From NCBI GenBank assembly GCA_041675165.1, contig JBAYUI010000004.1:1-59744 (forward strand): a DNA stretch of 59,744 nucleotides, given 5' to 3'. Origin of the DNA: CAIKZD01 sp041675165. GTDB lineage: Bacteria > Patescibacteriota > Minisyncoccia > Moranbacterales > UBA2206. Numbering within the stretch: position 1 is the stretch's first letter; every line of letters begins with the position of its first letter. Made by a program: the position numbers and the translations under genes. This document shows, piece after piece, positions 39,040 through 47,906 of the stretch. Below the pieces are notes generated by a model that saw only the letters and a list, made by a program, of their open reading frames with translations, was not told where the DNA came from and did not search any database.

Positions 39040-40089
39040 ATGCCAATATTATCAGTTTTAATCATCGCTCTTGTCATACTGTTATGTATTCCGGCGACAA
39101 GAGCATTTCTGACAATATTTTTTATCGACCATTTCCCGACTACTACCACAATTCTTGTGATTATAGCGGCGGTGGTACTTTTGCCAACAGCGGTAATATG
39201 GTCGATTTATGGCTTACCAACCTTGATCGTACTCCTGCTATTGGCCACATTTTCAATCTGGTCATCAGTGGCCCGGTGGCTCACAACTACCATATTGATT
39301 GTCGGACTATTGGCTGTATTCTTTTTTCCGCCGGTCAAAGACTTTATTGTCACTAACTATCCATCTTCAATGGATTGGATAAGTAACAATAAGGAGTATG
39401 TAGACCTCAAAATCAAAGAAAGCTCCCTGTCGATGAAGGATGCCATCAGGGACTCCAGAGTCACAATAGGGACTCTGGGGTACATTCGGGAGGGTGGAGT
39501 TAGATATGACGATTTTGGAAGCCCAGGACGCGTTATTCAGAAAGGCCAACCAGTCAAATCTATGGGTGAAATTAAATCCCAAGATAAGACTGGGAATGAA
39601 GGATTGATCAAGCTCATGGGCACCAATAATCACGGAGATTTTGTTGGTGGTCCGTGCTTCTGGTATCCTATCCAAAAAGTAACCTGGGAAAAAAAGGTTA
39701 TGAAAAAGGAAGACAAGGACACACCACCGCCTCCTGCGCCGACCCAGCAATCTCCCGTTTCAACCCCGAACAGCCAACGGCTGAACGGACAAATGGCAGA
39801 TGCTAACCTGTCTATCGATGGTAATCGATATACAGGAAAGTTAACTCTCACAGGAGATTTCTTCGCTTTTAATGGGAGAGATCGAAACGGCAACACCTTA
39901 TCTCTTGCAGGATCAAGGGATGAGGATTCTATCTGGACGGGCTCCTGGAATAGAAATCAGGAGTCGCCGAAGAGATTCACTCTTCGGTTCACCGAGACCA
40001 ACCATTTCTCCGGGAAAGTTTATATGGAGAATGGAAAAGTGGAGTTTAGTGTAGCGGTTATTCCCGCCACGATCACCTCCGCTCGTTAA
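39040..40089 (+). CDS. Unrecognised membrane protein with lipocalin-like end
   Basis: 349 aa. Three or four N-terminal membrane helices (residues about 1-100), a soluble part containing GTLGYIREGGVRYDDFG, a Pro-rich linker DTPPPPAPTQQSPVSTP (about 228-244), then a beta-rich end (NLSIDGNRYTGKLTLTGDFFAF, FTETNHFSGKVYMENGKVEF) that looks like a small beta barrel. GGAGATAATT precedes the ATG. Start overlaps the preceding stop region (2-bp gap). Function unknown; the layout suggests a sensor or envelope factor with a cytoplasmic partner. Confidence 0.65.
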   Translation: MPILSVLIIALVILLCIPATRAFLTIFFIDHFPTTTTILVIIAAVVLLPTAVIWSIYGLPTLIVLLLLATFSIWSSVARWLTTTILIVGLLAVFFFPPVKDFIVTNYPSSMDWISNNKEYVDLKIKESSLSMKDAIRDSRVTIGTLGYIREGGVRYDDFGSPGRVIQKGQPVKSMGEIKSQDKTGNEGLIKLMGTNNHGDFVGGPCFWYPIQKVTWEKKVMKKEDKDTPPPPAPTQQSPVSTPNSQRLNGQMADANLSIDGNRYTGKLTLTGDFFAFNGRDRNGNTLSLAGSRDEDSIWTGSWNRNQESPKRFTLRFTETNHFSGKVYMENGKVEFSVAVIPATITSAR

Positions 40090-40092
40090 ATA

Positions 40093-40132
40093 AACCCTGC
40101 GGACGCTTATCAAGCGTTCGGCAGGGTTTTTT
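40093..40132 (+). terminator. Terminator of the two-gene operon
   Basis: Arms AACCCTGC (40093-40100) and GCAGGGTT (40121-40128), inner stem GGACGCTT/AAGCGTTC, T-run. Confidence 0.92.
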
Positions 40133-40252
40133 CTTGAAAAAATTAATAATATGATTTCGCAAGAAAACACGTGAGGAGCAAAATAAATCCGGCTAGAACA
40201 CTCCCGATTTATATGTTAAACTGTAGCTGTCTAATCTACTAACTAAAAACTT

Positions 40253-41023
40253 ATGCTCGACATTTTTCACGCCGTCATTATGGGCATCGTCGAAGGTTTC
40301 ACGGAATTTTTGCCGATCTCATCGACCGCGCATCTCATTCTCACGGCCAATCTTTTGAAAATTCCCCAGACGGATTATGTAAAATCTTTTGAAATTATCA
40401 TTCAGCTTGGCGCCATCATGGCCGTAGTACTGTTGTATTGGAAAAAATTTATCGATTTAGACTTTCTGAAAAAATTGGCCGTAGCCTTCATTCCAACCGG
40501 AATTTTAGGTTTGTTATTCTATAAAATAGTCAAAAATTATCTATTGGGAAACATCGCAATCGTACTGTGGTCATTGGCTGTTGGCGGCCTCATCCTCATT
40601 TTATTTGAAAAATATTCTTCCAAAAAAGATGTTCTAGAAGATTGGGATATCAAAGATATCACCTACAAGCAGTGTCTTTTTCTCGGTCTTTTCCAATCCA
40701 TATCGATGATTCCGGGGGTTTCCCGTTCAGCAGCTACGATAATCGGCGGACTCTCCCTTGGCATCCCCAAAAAAACTATCGTGGAATTCTCTTTTCTTCT
40801 GGCCGTACCGACTATGGCTGCCGCAACAGGATTGGATCTTTTAAAGAATGCCAGCCTATTCAGCGTTTCTCAGATAGATTCTTTGGCTATCGGATTTTTG
40901 ACCTCTTTCATAATGGCAATCTTAAGTATCCGTTGGCTCTTGAATTATATCCGAAAAAATAGTTTTACCGCGTTTGGAGTCTACCGCATCGCGTTAGCCA
41001 TTCTGTGTCTATTCTTTATTTGA
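40253..41023 (+). CDS. uppP: Undecaprenyl-diphosphatase (BacA family)
   Basis: 256 aa integral membrane enzyme that recycles undecaprenyl pyrophosphate to the monophosphate carrier for peptidoglycan. GIVEGFTEFLPISSTAHLIL at about 12-31 and SMIPGVSRSAATIIGG at about 151-166 are the two conserved motifs, with the active-site glutamate and arginine visible. A start at 40253 fits the family. It ends with a small terminator at 41060-41082. Confidence 0.96.
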   Translation: MLDIFHAVIMGIVEGFTEFLPISSTAHLILTANLLKIPQTDYVKSFEIIIQLGAIMAVVLLYWKKFIDLDFLKKLAVAFIPTGILGLLFYKIVKNYLLGNIAIVLWSLAVGGLILILFEKYSSKKDVLEDWDIKDITYKQCLFLGLFQSISMIPGVSRSAATIIGGLSLGIPKKTIVEFSFLLAVPTMAAATGLDLLKNASLFSVSQIDSLAIGFLTSFIMAILSIRWLLNYIRKNSFTAFGVYRIALAILCLFFI

Positions 41024-41059
41024 CTATAGGACTCTTTCCAATTCCATATATTTACAAAG

Positions 41060-41082
41060 AATGCGTCGGGGGCGTATTTTTT
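41060..41082 (+). terminator. Terminator of uppP
   Basis: Stem AATGCG/CGTATT with a TCGGGGG-type loop and T-run. Confidence 0.65.
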
Positions 41083-41146
41083 GTGATATAATACAAGTGC
41101 AGAATAATGGATATGCTTTTTCTACCATATCATTTTAAAAAATCCG

Positions 41147-42307
41147 ATGAAAAAAGATCTCATCATCAATCCGCTCGTCATTCAGCTTTATGATATTCTG
41201 AATCGCTTGGACAAAGTGAGAAAACAATACAACTTACTCGGCCGATACAACCCTAAAAACGACGCCATTTTTGATTTTTCAAAATACAAAGTATTGATCG
41301 AGGAACTGACCGACATATCGGCCAGAATTGCCTCAGTCAAAAAATCCATCAATCTCCACCAAAAAGAAGGCGGCGAAACCATCAAGCACCTACTTTCGGG
41401 CAATGACCTCTATCTTGATCTCGTAGCTACCCATTTCAAGCTAGCCTCAACTAGAATTGCTACCGTTGAAAAAAATCTCAACGCCATGATAAGCAGCTTG
41501 GCCGTGGCATTGAAGAAAAAGCGGGTTCCTTCCAGATACAGTTTTTTTTCCAGACTCATTTTCAGATTCATAAGAGTTAAAAGAAATTTAAAAATCATCC
41601 TGACAAGCATCTATGAAGTCAGGAAAGTGATTGATACCCAGATTATCCTGAATAGAGGTTTGAAAAATTATGCTCTCAACTACGACCAGTTGAAAAAAGG
41701 AGACGTTCTGCTTTTTTATGATTTGGAAGATTTTCTCAAAGATGATTTTCTTGCCAGATTGATTTCCATCGCGCAAGGATCGCGCATCACCCATACGGGC
41801 GTCATCAGTAACGTAAAAAAGAACAAGGCGACTTACATCAGCGCTGCTGCCTTAGGCAAAAGAATGGACATTTTCGATCTGGCTGTCCCGCCAGGCAGGT
41901 TCTTGTTCGTCCTGAGGCCCACATTGAACAAGCTTAAGCGCAAATATTTCCTAGAAGAATTGGATATGCTTAATTACCGGATAGAGAATATGGTCCAATA
42001 TTATCCTTTTGGCGAAATTGAATCATGGTTCGCCACCCTGATCGGACTTTTCCAGATAATATCCATCCGCACAATCCATTCCAGCCTGCGGGTTGGAAAT
42101 CTACTCCGTACTCCAGATAAAGTTTTTTGCAGCGAGATGATAGACGACCTGTTCAAGAATGTCGGCGTTTTCCTGACTTCTCGCAGCGATAATGATTCAA
42201 TGGTCGGACCGGCGGAAATTTTTTATTCTCCCTATCTTGAATTTGTTGGAGTGTTGTGCAATAAAAACGAGTTGAAAAGTCTGGAAAAAGAACGCTTAGT
42301 TTTCTGA
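41147..42307 (+). CDS. YiiX-like permuted NlpC/P60 cysteine peptidase with helical N-domain
   Basis: 386 aa. Residues 1-170 are helical, possibly coiled coil, with a basic/hydrophobic patch (RLIFRFIRVKRNLKI). Residues 180-380 match the permuted papain-like (YiiX/DUF830) fold: KGDVLLFYD (184-192), ITHTGVIS with H216, and KVFCSEMI with C328. In relatives these act on lipids or cell-wall amides. The fusion with a helical domain may tether it to membranes. Alone between uppP and the NIF3-like gene; the promoter is unclear (a TATAAT at 41088 lacks a clear -35). Confidence 0.78.
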   Translation: MKKDLIINPLVIQLYDILNRLDKVRKQYNLLGRYNPKNDAIFDFSKYKVLIEELTDISARIASVKKSINLHQKEGGETIKHLLSGNDLYLDLVATHFKLASTRIATVEKNLNAMISSLAVALKKKRVPSRYSFFSRLIFRFIRVKRNLKIILTSIYEVRKVIDTQIILNRGLKNYALNYDQLKKGDVLLFYDLEDFLKDDFLARLISIAQGSRITHTGVISNVKKNKATYISAAALGKRMDIFDLAVPPGRFLFVLRPTLNKLKRKYFLEELDMLNYRIENMVQYYPFGEIESWFATLIGLFQIISIRTIHSSLRVGNLLRTPDKVFCSEMIDDLFKNVGVFLTSRSDNDSMVGPAEIFYSPYLEFVGVLCNKNELKSLEKERLVF

Positions 42308-42365
42308 TGTTCCCTTCGCGCCTATTTACTGTTACAATTAAGCCATAACCCTATCAAAAACCATT

Positions 42366-43226
42366 ATGCTTACCCGAGATATTTTTGAGCAAGGCATCAA
42401 CATGGCCAAAAAATTCAGCTTCATCCCACGGCAAAATTTTCCTGATTCCGGCATCGTCTTCGAATCTCCCGACCGGAAAAATGTGGCCAAGATCGCTCTC
42501 GGCATCGACGTGGGAACGGCGGAATTGCTCTACGCGAAACAACAAGGCTGCGATTTGGTCATCGCCCACCATCCTATCGGCGCACCGCTTATGGGCATGG
42601 CGGATGAAGTTTCTTTCCAGACTAAGAATTTGGGTTTCTATGGAGTGCCGGAAAAATCTGTTTTTTCAAAAATAGAAGAAGGGGCGCAGAAAGAACGCCG
42701 GCGCGCGGCCGCCTATAACATTTCCAATGAAGCTACTTTGGCTAAAAATCTCGATCTCGATCTTATGATTTTGCATACTCCGATGGATATTATCGGCATC
42801 AAAATCATGCAAAACGTGTTAGAAAAAGAACATTGCGACACGCTTGCCGATTGCCTGAATATCCTCGCGACGCTCGGAGAATTTTCCCTGGCCGCCAAGT
42901 TCGGACAAAAGCCATTCATCGCCCACGGAGATCCAACTTCCAAGATCGGTAAGATATCTTTCTCAGAATTCTTGGGCGCGGAAGAAGGCTCTAAGGAAAT
43001 TTTTCAGCCCTTGAAAAATGCTGGCATAGACACTTTGTTAGTTCCGCATTTCAGTGAAGACTTTTTCCGCTCGACCGTAGCCGCTGATCTGCAGATAATC
43101 TATTGCGGCCATATGGCCAGCGATTCGATCGGTCCGAATGCTTTCCTTGATACACTTCTAACTGAAAAATCTGATCTGGAAATTTTGCCGCTCGGTGGAT
43201 TTCTAAGAACAGCCCCACAAAAATGA
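42366..43226 (+). CDS. NIF3-like dinuclear metal-binding protein
   Basis: 286 aa. DLVIAHHPIGAP (about 63-74) carries the paired histidines of the NIF3 family (PF01784), and CGHMASD... near the end gives a further ligand. The role of the family is not settled; links to GTP cyclohydrolase-type activity exist in some annotations. The stop overlaps the start of the M16 protease gene by 4 bp, so the two are coupled. Confidence 0.85.
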   Translation: MLTRDIFEQGINMAKKFSFIPRQNFPDSGIVFESPDRKNVAKIALGIDVGTAELLYAKQQGCDLVIAHHPIGAPLMGMADEVSFQTKNLGFYGVPEKSVFSKIEEGAQKERRRAAAYNISNEATLAKNLDLDLMILHTPMDIIGIKIMQNVLEKEHCDTLADCLNILATLGEFSLAAKFGQKPFIAHGDPTSKIGKISFSEFLGAEEGSKEIFQPLKNAGIDTLLVPHFSEDFFRSTVAADLQIIYCGHMASDSIGPNAFLDTLLTEKSDLEILPLGGFLRTAPQK

Positions 43227-44500
43227 AATATCATTATCATACACTGAAGAACGGTTTGCGCGTCGGTATCGTCCCGATGAAAGAAGCCGGGATCGTAACA
43301 ATCATCTTTATGGTTAATGCAGGATCGCGCTTCGATCAGAAAGAACATAACGGCGTAGCGCACTTCACGGAACATATGCTCTTCAAGGGAACGAAAAAAC
43401 GTCCCCAAACCGCCCAGATCGAAAGAGAGATTGAACAGTTAGGCGGAATTTTCAATGCCTTCACCACCAAAGAATTTACTTGGTTCAGCATAAAATTGCT
43501 AAAAAAGGACATCGAGCTCGCGCTTGATGTTCTGAGCGATATGTTGACCGAACCACTTCTTCTGGAAGAACAGATCATAAAAGAACGGCGCGTCATCCTC
43601 GAGGAGCTGCACATTTTCAAGGATTCTCCCTCTGACATTGTCGATGATCTATTCTATAAATGTCTGTATCACAAGGACCCTTTGGCTCATCCGATCGTCG
43701 GCATAGAAAAAAGTATCCGATTGATAAGACGGGAACATATCCTTGCTTTTTTCAAAAAATATTATTGCGCGAAAAACACCGCTCTCACGATCGCCGGCGA
43801 TATCGAGGACAAGGATTGTCTGAAACTGGCTCAGCGCTTCTTTTCCAAAATGCCTGTTGGCATAGCTATAAAAGATGGTATAATAAAAAGAGACAGTACC
43901 GGGTCGAAAGTACATTTCAAACATAGGCCGAGCGAGCAGGTCTACCTCGCCGTCGGCGTACCGGCCTACAGCATCAAACACCCCGACCACCACGCTTGCA
44001 AGATCATCGCCCTCTTGCTTGGCGGCAATATGAGCACACGACTGTTTATGAAGCTGCGGGAAGAACTTGGCTTGGTCTATGACGTAATGACAGTGGCGGA
44101 AGCGAAAAAGAATAGTGGATACTTGGTCACCTATACAGGAGTTGAAAAAAAACATCTGGAAAAAACTATCGAATTAATAATCGCCGCCTACAAACGCCTG
44201 AAAAATGAACCTGTTGCCCAGAAAGAATTGACCGACGCCAAAAATTTCCTGATAGACAAGAAAAAAATTTCTTTCGAAGACTCTTCTCTGGTCGCGATGG
44301 ATATCGCCAAACGCATCATTTTCGATAAGAATGAAAAGAATGTCGAAGATTATCAGAAAGAGATTAACAAGATCACGCCAGATGACTTATTGCGAGTGGC
44401 GCGAAAAATTTTCACTCCGAAAAAATTGAACATCGCTATGGTTGGCCCGATCAGCTCTGATCAAGTTGAAAAAATAGAGCGCTTATCATACCTACTATGA
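43223..44500 (+). CDS. M16 family zinc protease
   Basis: 425 aa, the single-chain processing-peptidase type. The inverted zinc motif HFTEH (H47, E50, H51) lies in GVAHFTEHMLFKGT, the third ligand is in the ILEEL segment about 75 residues later, and AVGVPAYSIKHPDHHA marks the second half. Likely digests short or unfolded peptides. Overlaps the NIF3-like gene by 4 bp. Confidence 0.94.
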   Translation: MKYHYHTLKNGLRVGIVPMKEAGIVTIIFMVNAGSRFDQKEHNGVAHFTEHMLFKGTKKRPQTAQIEREIEQLGGIFNAFTTKEFTWFSIKLLKKDIELALDVLSDMLTEPLLLEEQIIKERRVILEELHIFKDSPSDIVDDLFYKCLYHKDPLAHPIVGIEKSIRLIRREHILAFFKKYYCAKNTALTIAGDIEDKDCLKLAQRFFSKMPVGIAIKDGIIKRDSTGSKVHFKHRPSEQVYLAVGVPAYSIKHPDHHACKIIALLLGGNMSTRLFMKLREELGLVYDVMTVAEAKKNSGYLVTYTGVEKKHLEKTIELIIAAYKRLKNEPVAQKELTDAKNFLIDKKKISFEDSSLVAMDIAKRIIFDKNEKNVEDYQKEINKITPDDLLRVARKIFTPKKLNIAMVGPISSDQVEKIERLSYLL

Positions 44501-44557
44501 TCATCCTATTTTGCAAAGGTCGAATTCAGATAACTAACAAATAATCAAACAAAAAAT

Positions 44558-44695
44558 ATGCCAGTGAAAAAAGCTGCAGCTGGAAGAAGAACAGCTGCCA
44601 GAAGAACCCCTGCTGCTCGCGCCACCGCTGCTAGAAGAACAGCCGGAAGAAGAACAGCCGGAAGAAGATCGACTGCTGCTAGACGAGCCGCTTAA
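44558..44695 (+). CDS. Arg/Ala-rich histone-like peptide
   Basis: 45 aa read from ATG 44558 to TAA 44695: MPVKKAAAGRRTAARRTPAA is the start, then repeats of the TAxRR/TAGRR type. About 30 percent Arg with Ala/Thr, no Asp/Glu. The DNA shows tandem GAAGAACAGCCG units. This composition matches histone H1-like and HU-tail DNA-compacting proteins; nucleic-acid binding is inferred from charge only. It has a strong terminator immediately after. Confidence 0.7.
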   Translation: MPVKKAAAGRRTAARRTPAARATAARRTAGRRTAGRRSTAARRAA

Positions 44696-44704
44696 GCCAA
44701 TCTG

Positions 44705-44736
44705 AAGGGTGCATTGGTCCTCAATGCACCCTTTAT
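44705..44736 (+). terminator. Terminator of the histone-like gene
   Basis: 11-bp perfect stem AAGGGTGCATT (44705-44715) with AATGCACCCTT (44723-44733), then TTA. Confidence 0.85.
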
Positions 44737-44753
44737 GCTATTCAAAACCTACT

Positions 44754-46178
44754 ATGAACATCAAACAAACTTACGAGAGATACAAAAGAAAAAAAATACT
44801 AAATCTTCTCCTGAACACCGAACCGGCCAAGATAATTGCTATGGGAGAAAAGATGGCTATCCCAGCTTTTCGCCGCGCCGCGACCAGGATGCCGGCTTAC
44901 AAAAAAATCCTGAACGACCATAAGGTGGACATCGCCAAAATCAGAAGCGTGGCGGATTTCGCCAAGTTACCTATCCTCTCCAAAAAAACTCTTTTTCCGC
45001 TTTTCGATATTGAAGAACTGTGTATGGATGGGGACTTGAGCGTGATACAAGGCGCGATGACCAGCTCGGGCTTTTCCGGCATCTATTCTTTCGGCATCAA
45101 CACGCCGCAGAATTACAAGACTATCGCCATGTCGATCGACATGGGCCTGCAAGCCAATTTCGACATCGACCACAAGAAAACATTTTTCATCAACGCCCTG
45201 CCGATGGGCGTGAAAGTGCGCACCTCTTTGCCACTAGCCGAAACCAGCGTACGGGATGACATGGTCCTAGCCCTCCTGAAAAAGATTTCCCCCAAATTCA
45301 CTCAGACAATCATTCTTAGCGATCCACATTTCATCAAAAAGATCGTTGACACCGGCAACGCGCAAAAAATAGATTGGGAGAAGTTGGGCGTCAGTTTCGT
45401 CCTGGGCGAAGACTGGTTCTCTGAATCGTTCCGCACCTATCTGGCGGAAGAAACCGGCCTGGACCTGGACAAGCCGAACGGCCGCTTGATCGGCACCACC
45501 ATGGGCGTGGCCGAACTTGACCTGAACATTTTCCATGAAGGTTTTGAAACTATCCAGATCAGACGAGCCGCTGTCACGGATAAAAAATTACGCGAAGCAC
45601 TCTTTGGCCAAGACGCCGAACTAGTGCCGATAATTTTTCACTATTATCCGCACCGCACCTATATGGAAGCTGTGCCGGAAAAATCTGACGACCAAGAATT
45701 GGTCTTTTCCATGCTAAGCCAAGAGATGGCCATACCGCTCATCCGCTATAATTCGGGCGACAAAGGCAAACTCATGACGCACACTGAACTGGCAAAAATT
45801 CTCACTGAATGTGGCTACGAAAGATTCATCCCGAAATTGAAGCTGCCGATCGTCTGCGTCTGGGGCAGGAAAGACCGCTGCCTCATCGCCAATGGCGTCA
45901 AGATATACCCGGAAATCATCAAACAAGGCCTCTATGAAAATACCACAGTCGCCCGCACTATCACAGGCCATTTCTTCCTTTCTAATGAAACTGATCCTCA
46001 GATGGAAATTCAATTAAGAAAAGATATTGCCCTGAAAAATATTACCGATTTGGATGAACGGATTAAAAAAGCACTCTCCCAGTACAAACTGCCGGACATG
46101 AAAATCATCATCTATCCATATGCGGACTATCCGCACGCTATGGAACTTGATTATGAAAAAAAGTTCAATAACCTCTGA
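44754..46178 (+). CDS. PaaK/CapK-like adenylate-forming enzyme
   Basis: 474 aa from MNIKQTYERYKRKK; an ATG at 44709 lies inside the preceding hairpin. TSSGFSGIYSFG (about 107-118) is the phosphate-binding loop, RYNSGDKGKL the aspartate motif of ANL enzymes, and VWGRKDRCLIANGVKIYPE the hinge region. Related to phenylacetate-CoA ligase and CapK/LuxE-like proteins, which activate carboxylic acids with ATP. The acceptor (CoA, a sugar or another group) is unknown. Confidence 0.82.
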   Translation: MNIKQTYERYKRKKILNLLLNTEPAKIIAMGEKMAIPAFRRAATRMPAYKKILNDHKVDIAKIRSVADFAKLPILSKKTLFPLFDIEELCMDGDLSVIQGAMTSSGFSGIYSFGINTPQNYKTIAMSIDMGLQANFDIDHKKTFFINALPMGVKVRTSLPLAETSVRDDMVLALLKKISPKFTQTIILSDPHFIKKIVDTGNAQKIDWEKLGVSFVLGEDWFSESFRTYLAEETGLDLDKPNGRLIGTTMGVAELDLNIFHEGFETIQIRRAAVTDKKLREALFGQDAELVPIIFHYYPHRTYMEAVPEKSDDQELVFSMLSQEMAIPLIRYNSGDKGKLMTHTELAKILTECGYERFIPKLKLPIVCVWGRKDRCLIANGVKIYPEIIKQGLYENTTVARTITGHFFLSNETDPQMEIQLRKDIALKNITDLDERIKKALSQYKLPDMKIIIYPYADYPHAMELDYEKKFNNL

Positions 46179-46204
46179 TTGAAAATCTTCTACAGATTAC
46201 AGGC

Positions 46205-46235
46205 ACAAAAAATCCAACGCCGTTGGATTTTTTGT
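46205..46235 (+). terminator. Terminator of the PaaK-like gene
   Basis: 14-bp perfect stem (arm ACAAAAAATCCAAC, loop GCC); A- and T-runs give termination on both strands. Confidence 0.9.
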
Positions 46236-46275
46236 ATCGACGACAATATGCCCTCTGAAATAAGTTTCTCCCCCC

Positions 46276-46304
46276 TTCCCTTTTTCCACCAAATGCGCTA
46301 GAAT
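46276..46304 (+). promoter_or_regulatory. Promoter of the ABC-F gene
   Basis: TTCCCT at 46276-46281, 17-nt spacer ending GCGC, TAGAAT at 46299-46304; start codon 42 nt downstream. Confidence 0.55.
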
Positions 46305-46345
46305 AGAAACTCAGTGCCGATTTATATCTTATAAAATCCAAATTT

Positions 46346-47830
46346 ATGGCCATTAATGACGTCGCAATCAGATTTAATACGGTTTCTTTCGAATATCGCA
46401 AAGACAAACCCATCCTGGATGAGGTCTCTTTCGCCCTCCGCCAAGGTTCCAAATTCACCATTATGGGGCAGAACGGCGCCGGCAAAAGCACTATTTTAAA
46501 CTTGATTACCGGGTCATTGCAGCCAAATGAAGGCTCCATTTTTGTCGAACCGTCATTGGTCATTGCCTACGCCAAGCAAGTGATCCCGCGGGAAGATATG
46601 GAACTGACCACTCGCGAATTTTTTGAAAAATGTTTCACTGGCGCCGCGCTCGTGAAAGCCTCGAACGGCAAAGGGAAAATTTATGACATTGATCGCCGCA
46701 TTGATGCCGTCCTGGAAATTGTGAACCTGAAGGGAGATCATGAAAAAAAGATCAACCGGTATTCTGGCGGCCAACAAGCCCGCTTGCTCCTGGCTTCCGC
46801 TCTCATCCAAGACCCGGATCTTTTGATCTTGGACGAGCCGACCAATAATCTCGACCAAGCCGGCATCGGCCACTTGATTACCTATCTCATGGGTTATGAA
46901 AAAACCTGCATCGTCATTTCCCATGACGCCAACTTTTTGAATTGCTTCACGGATGGTGTTTTATATTTAGACGTCTTCACCAAAAAAGTCCACCAACACA
47001 TCGGCGACTATTTCACCGTGATGGAAGAGATTGCTGAACAGATCAAAAAAGAAGAACGCAAAAACGCGCAATATGAAAAAGAAATCATCGCCAATAAAGA
47101 AAAAGCTAACTTCTTCGCCAATAAAGGTGGCAAGATGCGGCTCGTCGCCAGAAAGATGAGAAATAAAGCCGAAGAAATGGAAGAAGCCAAAGTGGCCGTT
47201 CGCAAAGAAGACAAAGCCATCCGTGCTTTTGAAATCCCCACGCAAGAAGGTTTGTCCGGCGAGATTATTAACATCTCCAGCCTGACGGTCATGAAAAATT
47301 ATGAACCGACGGAGAAAAAAGTGAAGGTGTCGCTCAAAAAAAATCAGCACCTCTTGCTCAGCGGCCCGAACGGCATCGGCAAAACTACGCTTCTAGAATC
47401 CCTGGCCGAAGGCACCGCTAAGGGCGCGCATATTGCCGAAGGCGTGAAAGTCGGCTACTACCGCCAAGATTTTTCCAACCTCGATTTTGAAAAAACCGTT
47501 TTCGAAACTCTGTCGTCTGTGATGAAAGGTGAAGACGAGGAACGCCTGCGCAGCGTGGCCGCCGGCTTTCTCTTGACCAAAGAAACTGTCTATGCCAAAA
47601 TCGGCTCACTCTCCGAAGGCCAAAAGGGTCTCGTAGCTTTTGCTCGCCTCCTGCTCGAAGAACCGGGACTTCTAATTTTGGACGAACCCACCAACCACAT
47701 CAACTTCCGCCATCTCCCTATCATTGCCAAAGCTCTAGACAACTATAAAGGTGCCATGATCCTAGTGAGCCACGTGCCGGAATTCGTGGAACAGATTAGG
47801 ATGGATGAGAGGTTGGATTTGGAGGGATAA
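46346..47830 (+). CDS. ABC-F family ATPase
   Basis: 494 aa with two nucleotide-binding domains and no membrane helices. NBD1: Walker A GQNGAGKST (41-49), signature SGGQQARLLLASALIQDP, Walker B LLILDEPTNNLD. A charged linker follows. NBD2: GPNGIGKTT, LSEGQKGLVAFARLLLEEP, LLILDEPTNHI. Family members act on the ribosome as translation factors or confer ribosome protection; which applies here is open. Preceded by its own promoter. Confidence 0.93.
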   Translation: MAINDVAIRFNTVSFEYRKDKPILDEVSFALRQGSKFTIMGQNGAGKSTILNLITGSLQPNEGSIFVEPSLVIAYAKQVIPREDMELTTREFFEKCFTGAALVKASNGKGKIYDIDRRIDAVLEIVNLKGDHEKKINRYSGGQQARLLLASALIQDPDLLILDEPTNNLDQAGIGHLITYLMGYEKTCIVISHDANFLNCFTDGVLYLDVFTKKVHQHIGDYFTVMEEIAEQIKKEERKNAQYEKEIIANKEKANFFANKGGKMRLVARKMRNKAEEMEEAKVAVRKEDKAIRAFEIPTQEGLSGEIINISSLTVMKNYEPTEKKVKVSLKKNQHLLLSGPNGIGKTTLLESLAEGTAKGAHIAEGVKVGYYRQDFSNLDFEKTVFETLSSVMKGEDEERLRSVAAGFLLTKETVYAKIGSLSEGQKGLVAFARLLLEEPGLLILDEPTNHINFRHLPIIAKALDNYKGAMILVSHVPEFVEQIRMDERLDLEG

Positions 47831-47881
47831 AACAAACAGAACAAATATACTTCCAAAATATGATGATTTTATGATATAAAT

Positions 47882-47895
47882 AGATTATAATCTAA
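47882..47895 (+). promoter_or_regulatory. Palindrome over a TATAAT box before the ADP-ribosyltransferase-like gene
   Basis: TAGATTATAATCTA is a perfect 14-bp palindrome containing TATAAT (47887-47892). The start codon is 15 nt after the -10 box. The -35 is weak. Confidence 0.5.
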
Positions 47896-47906
47896 TATAA
47901 AACATC

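Noticed and set aside
44709..44753. Earlier start of the PaaK-like gene (ATG 44709)
   Set aside because: It lies in the terminator hairpin of the histone-like gene and the added residues are not family-like.
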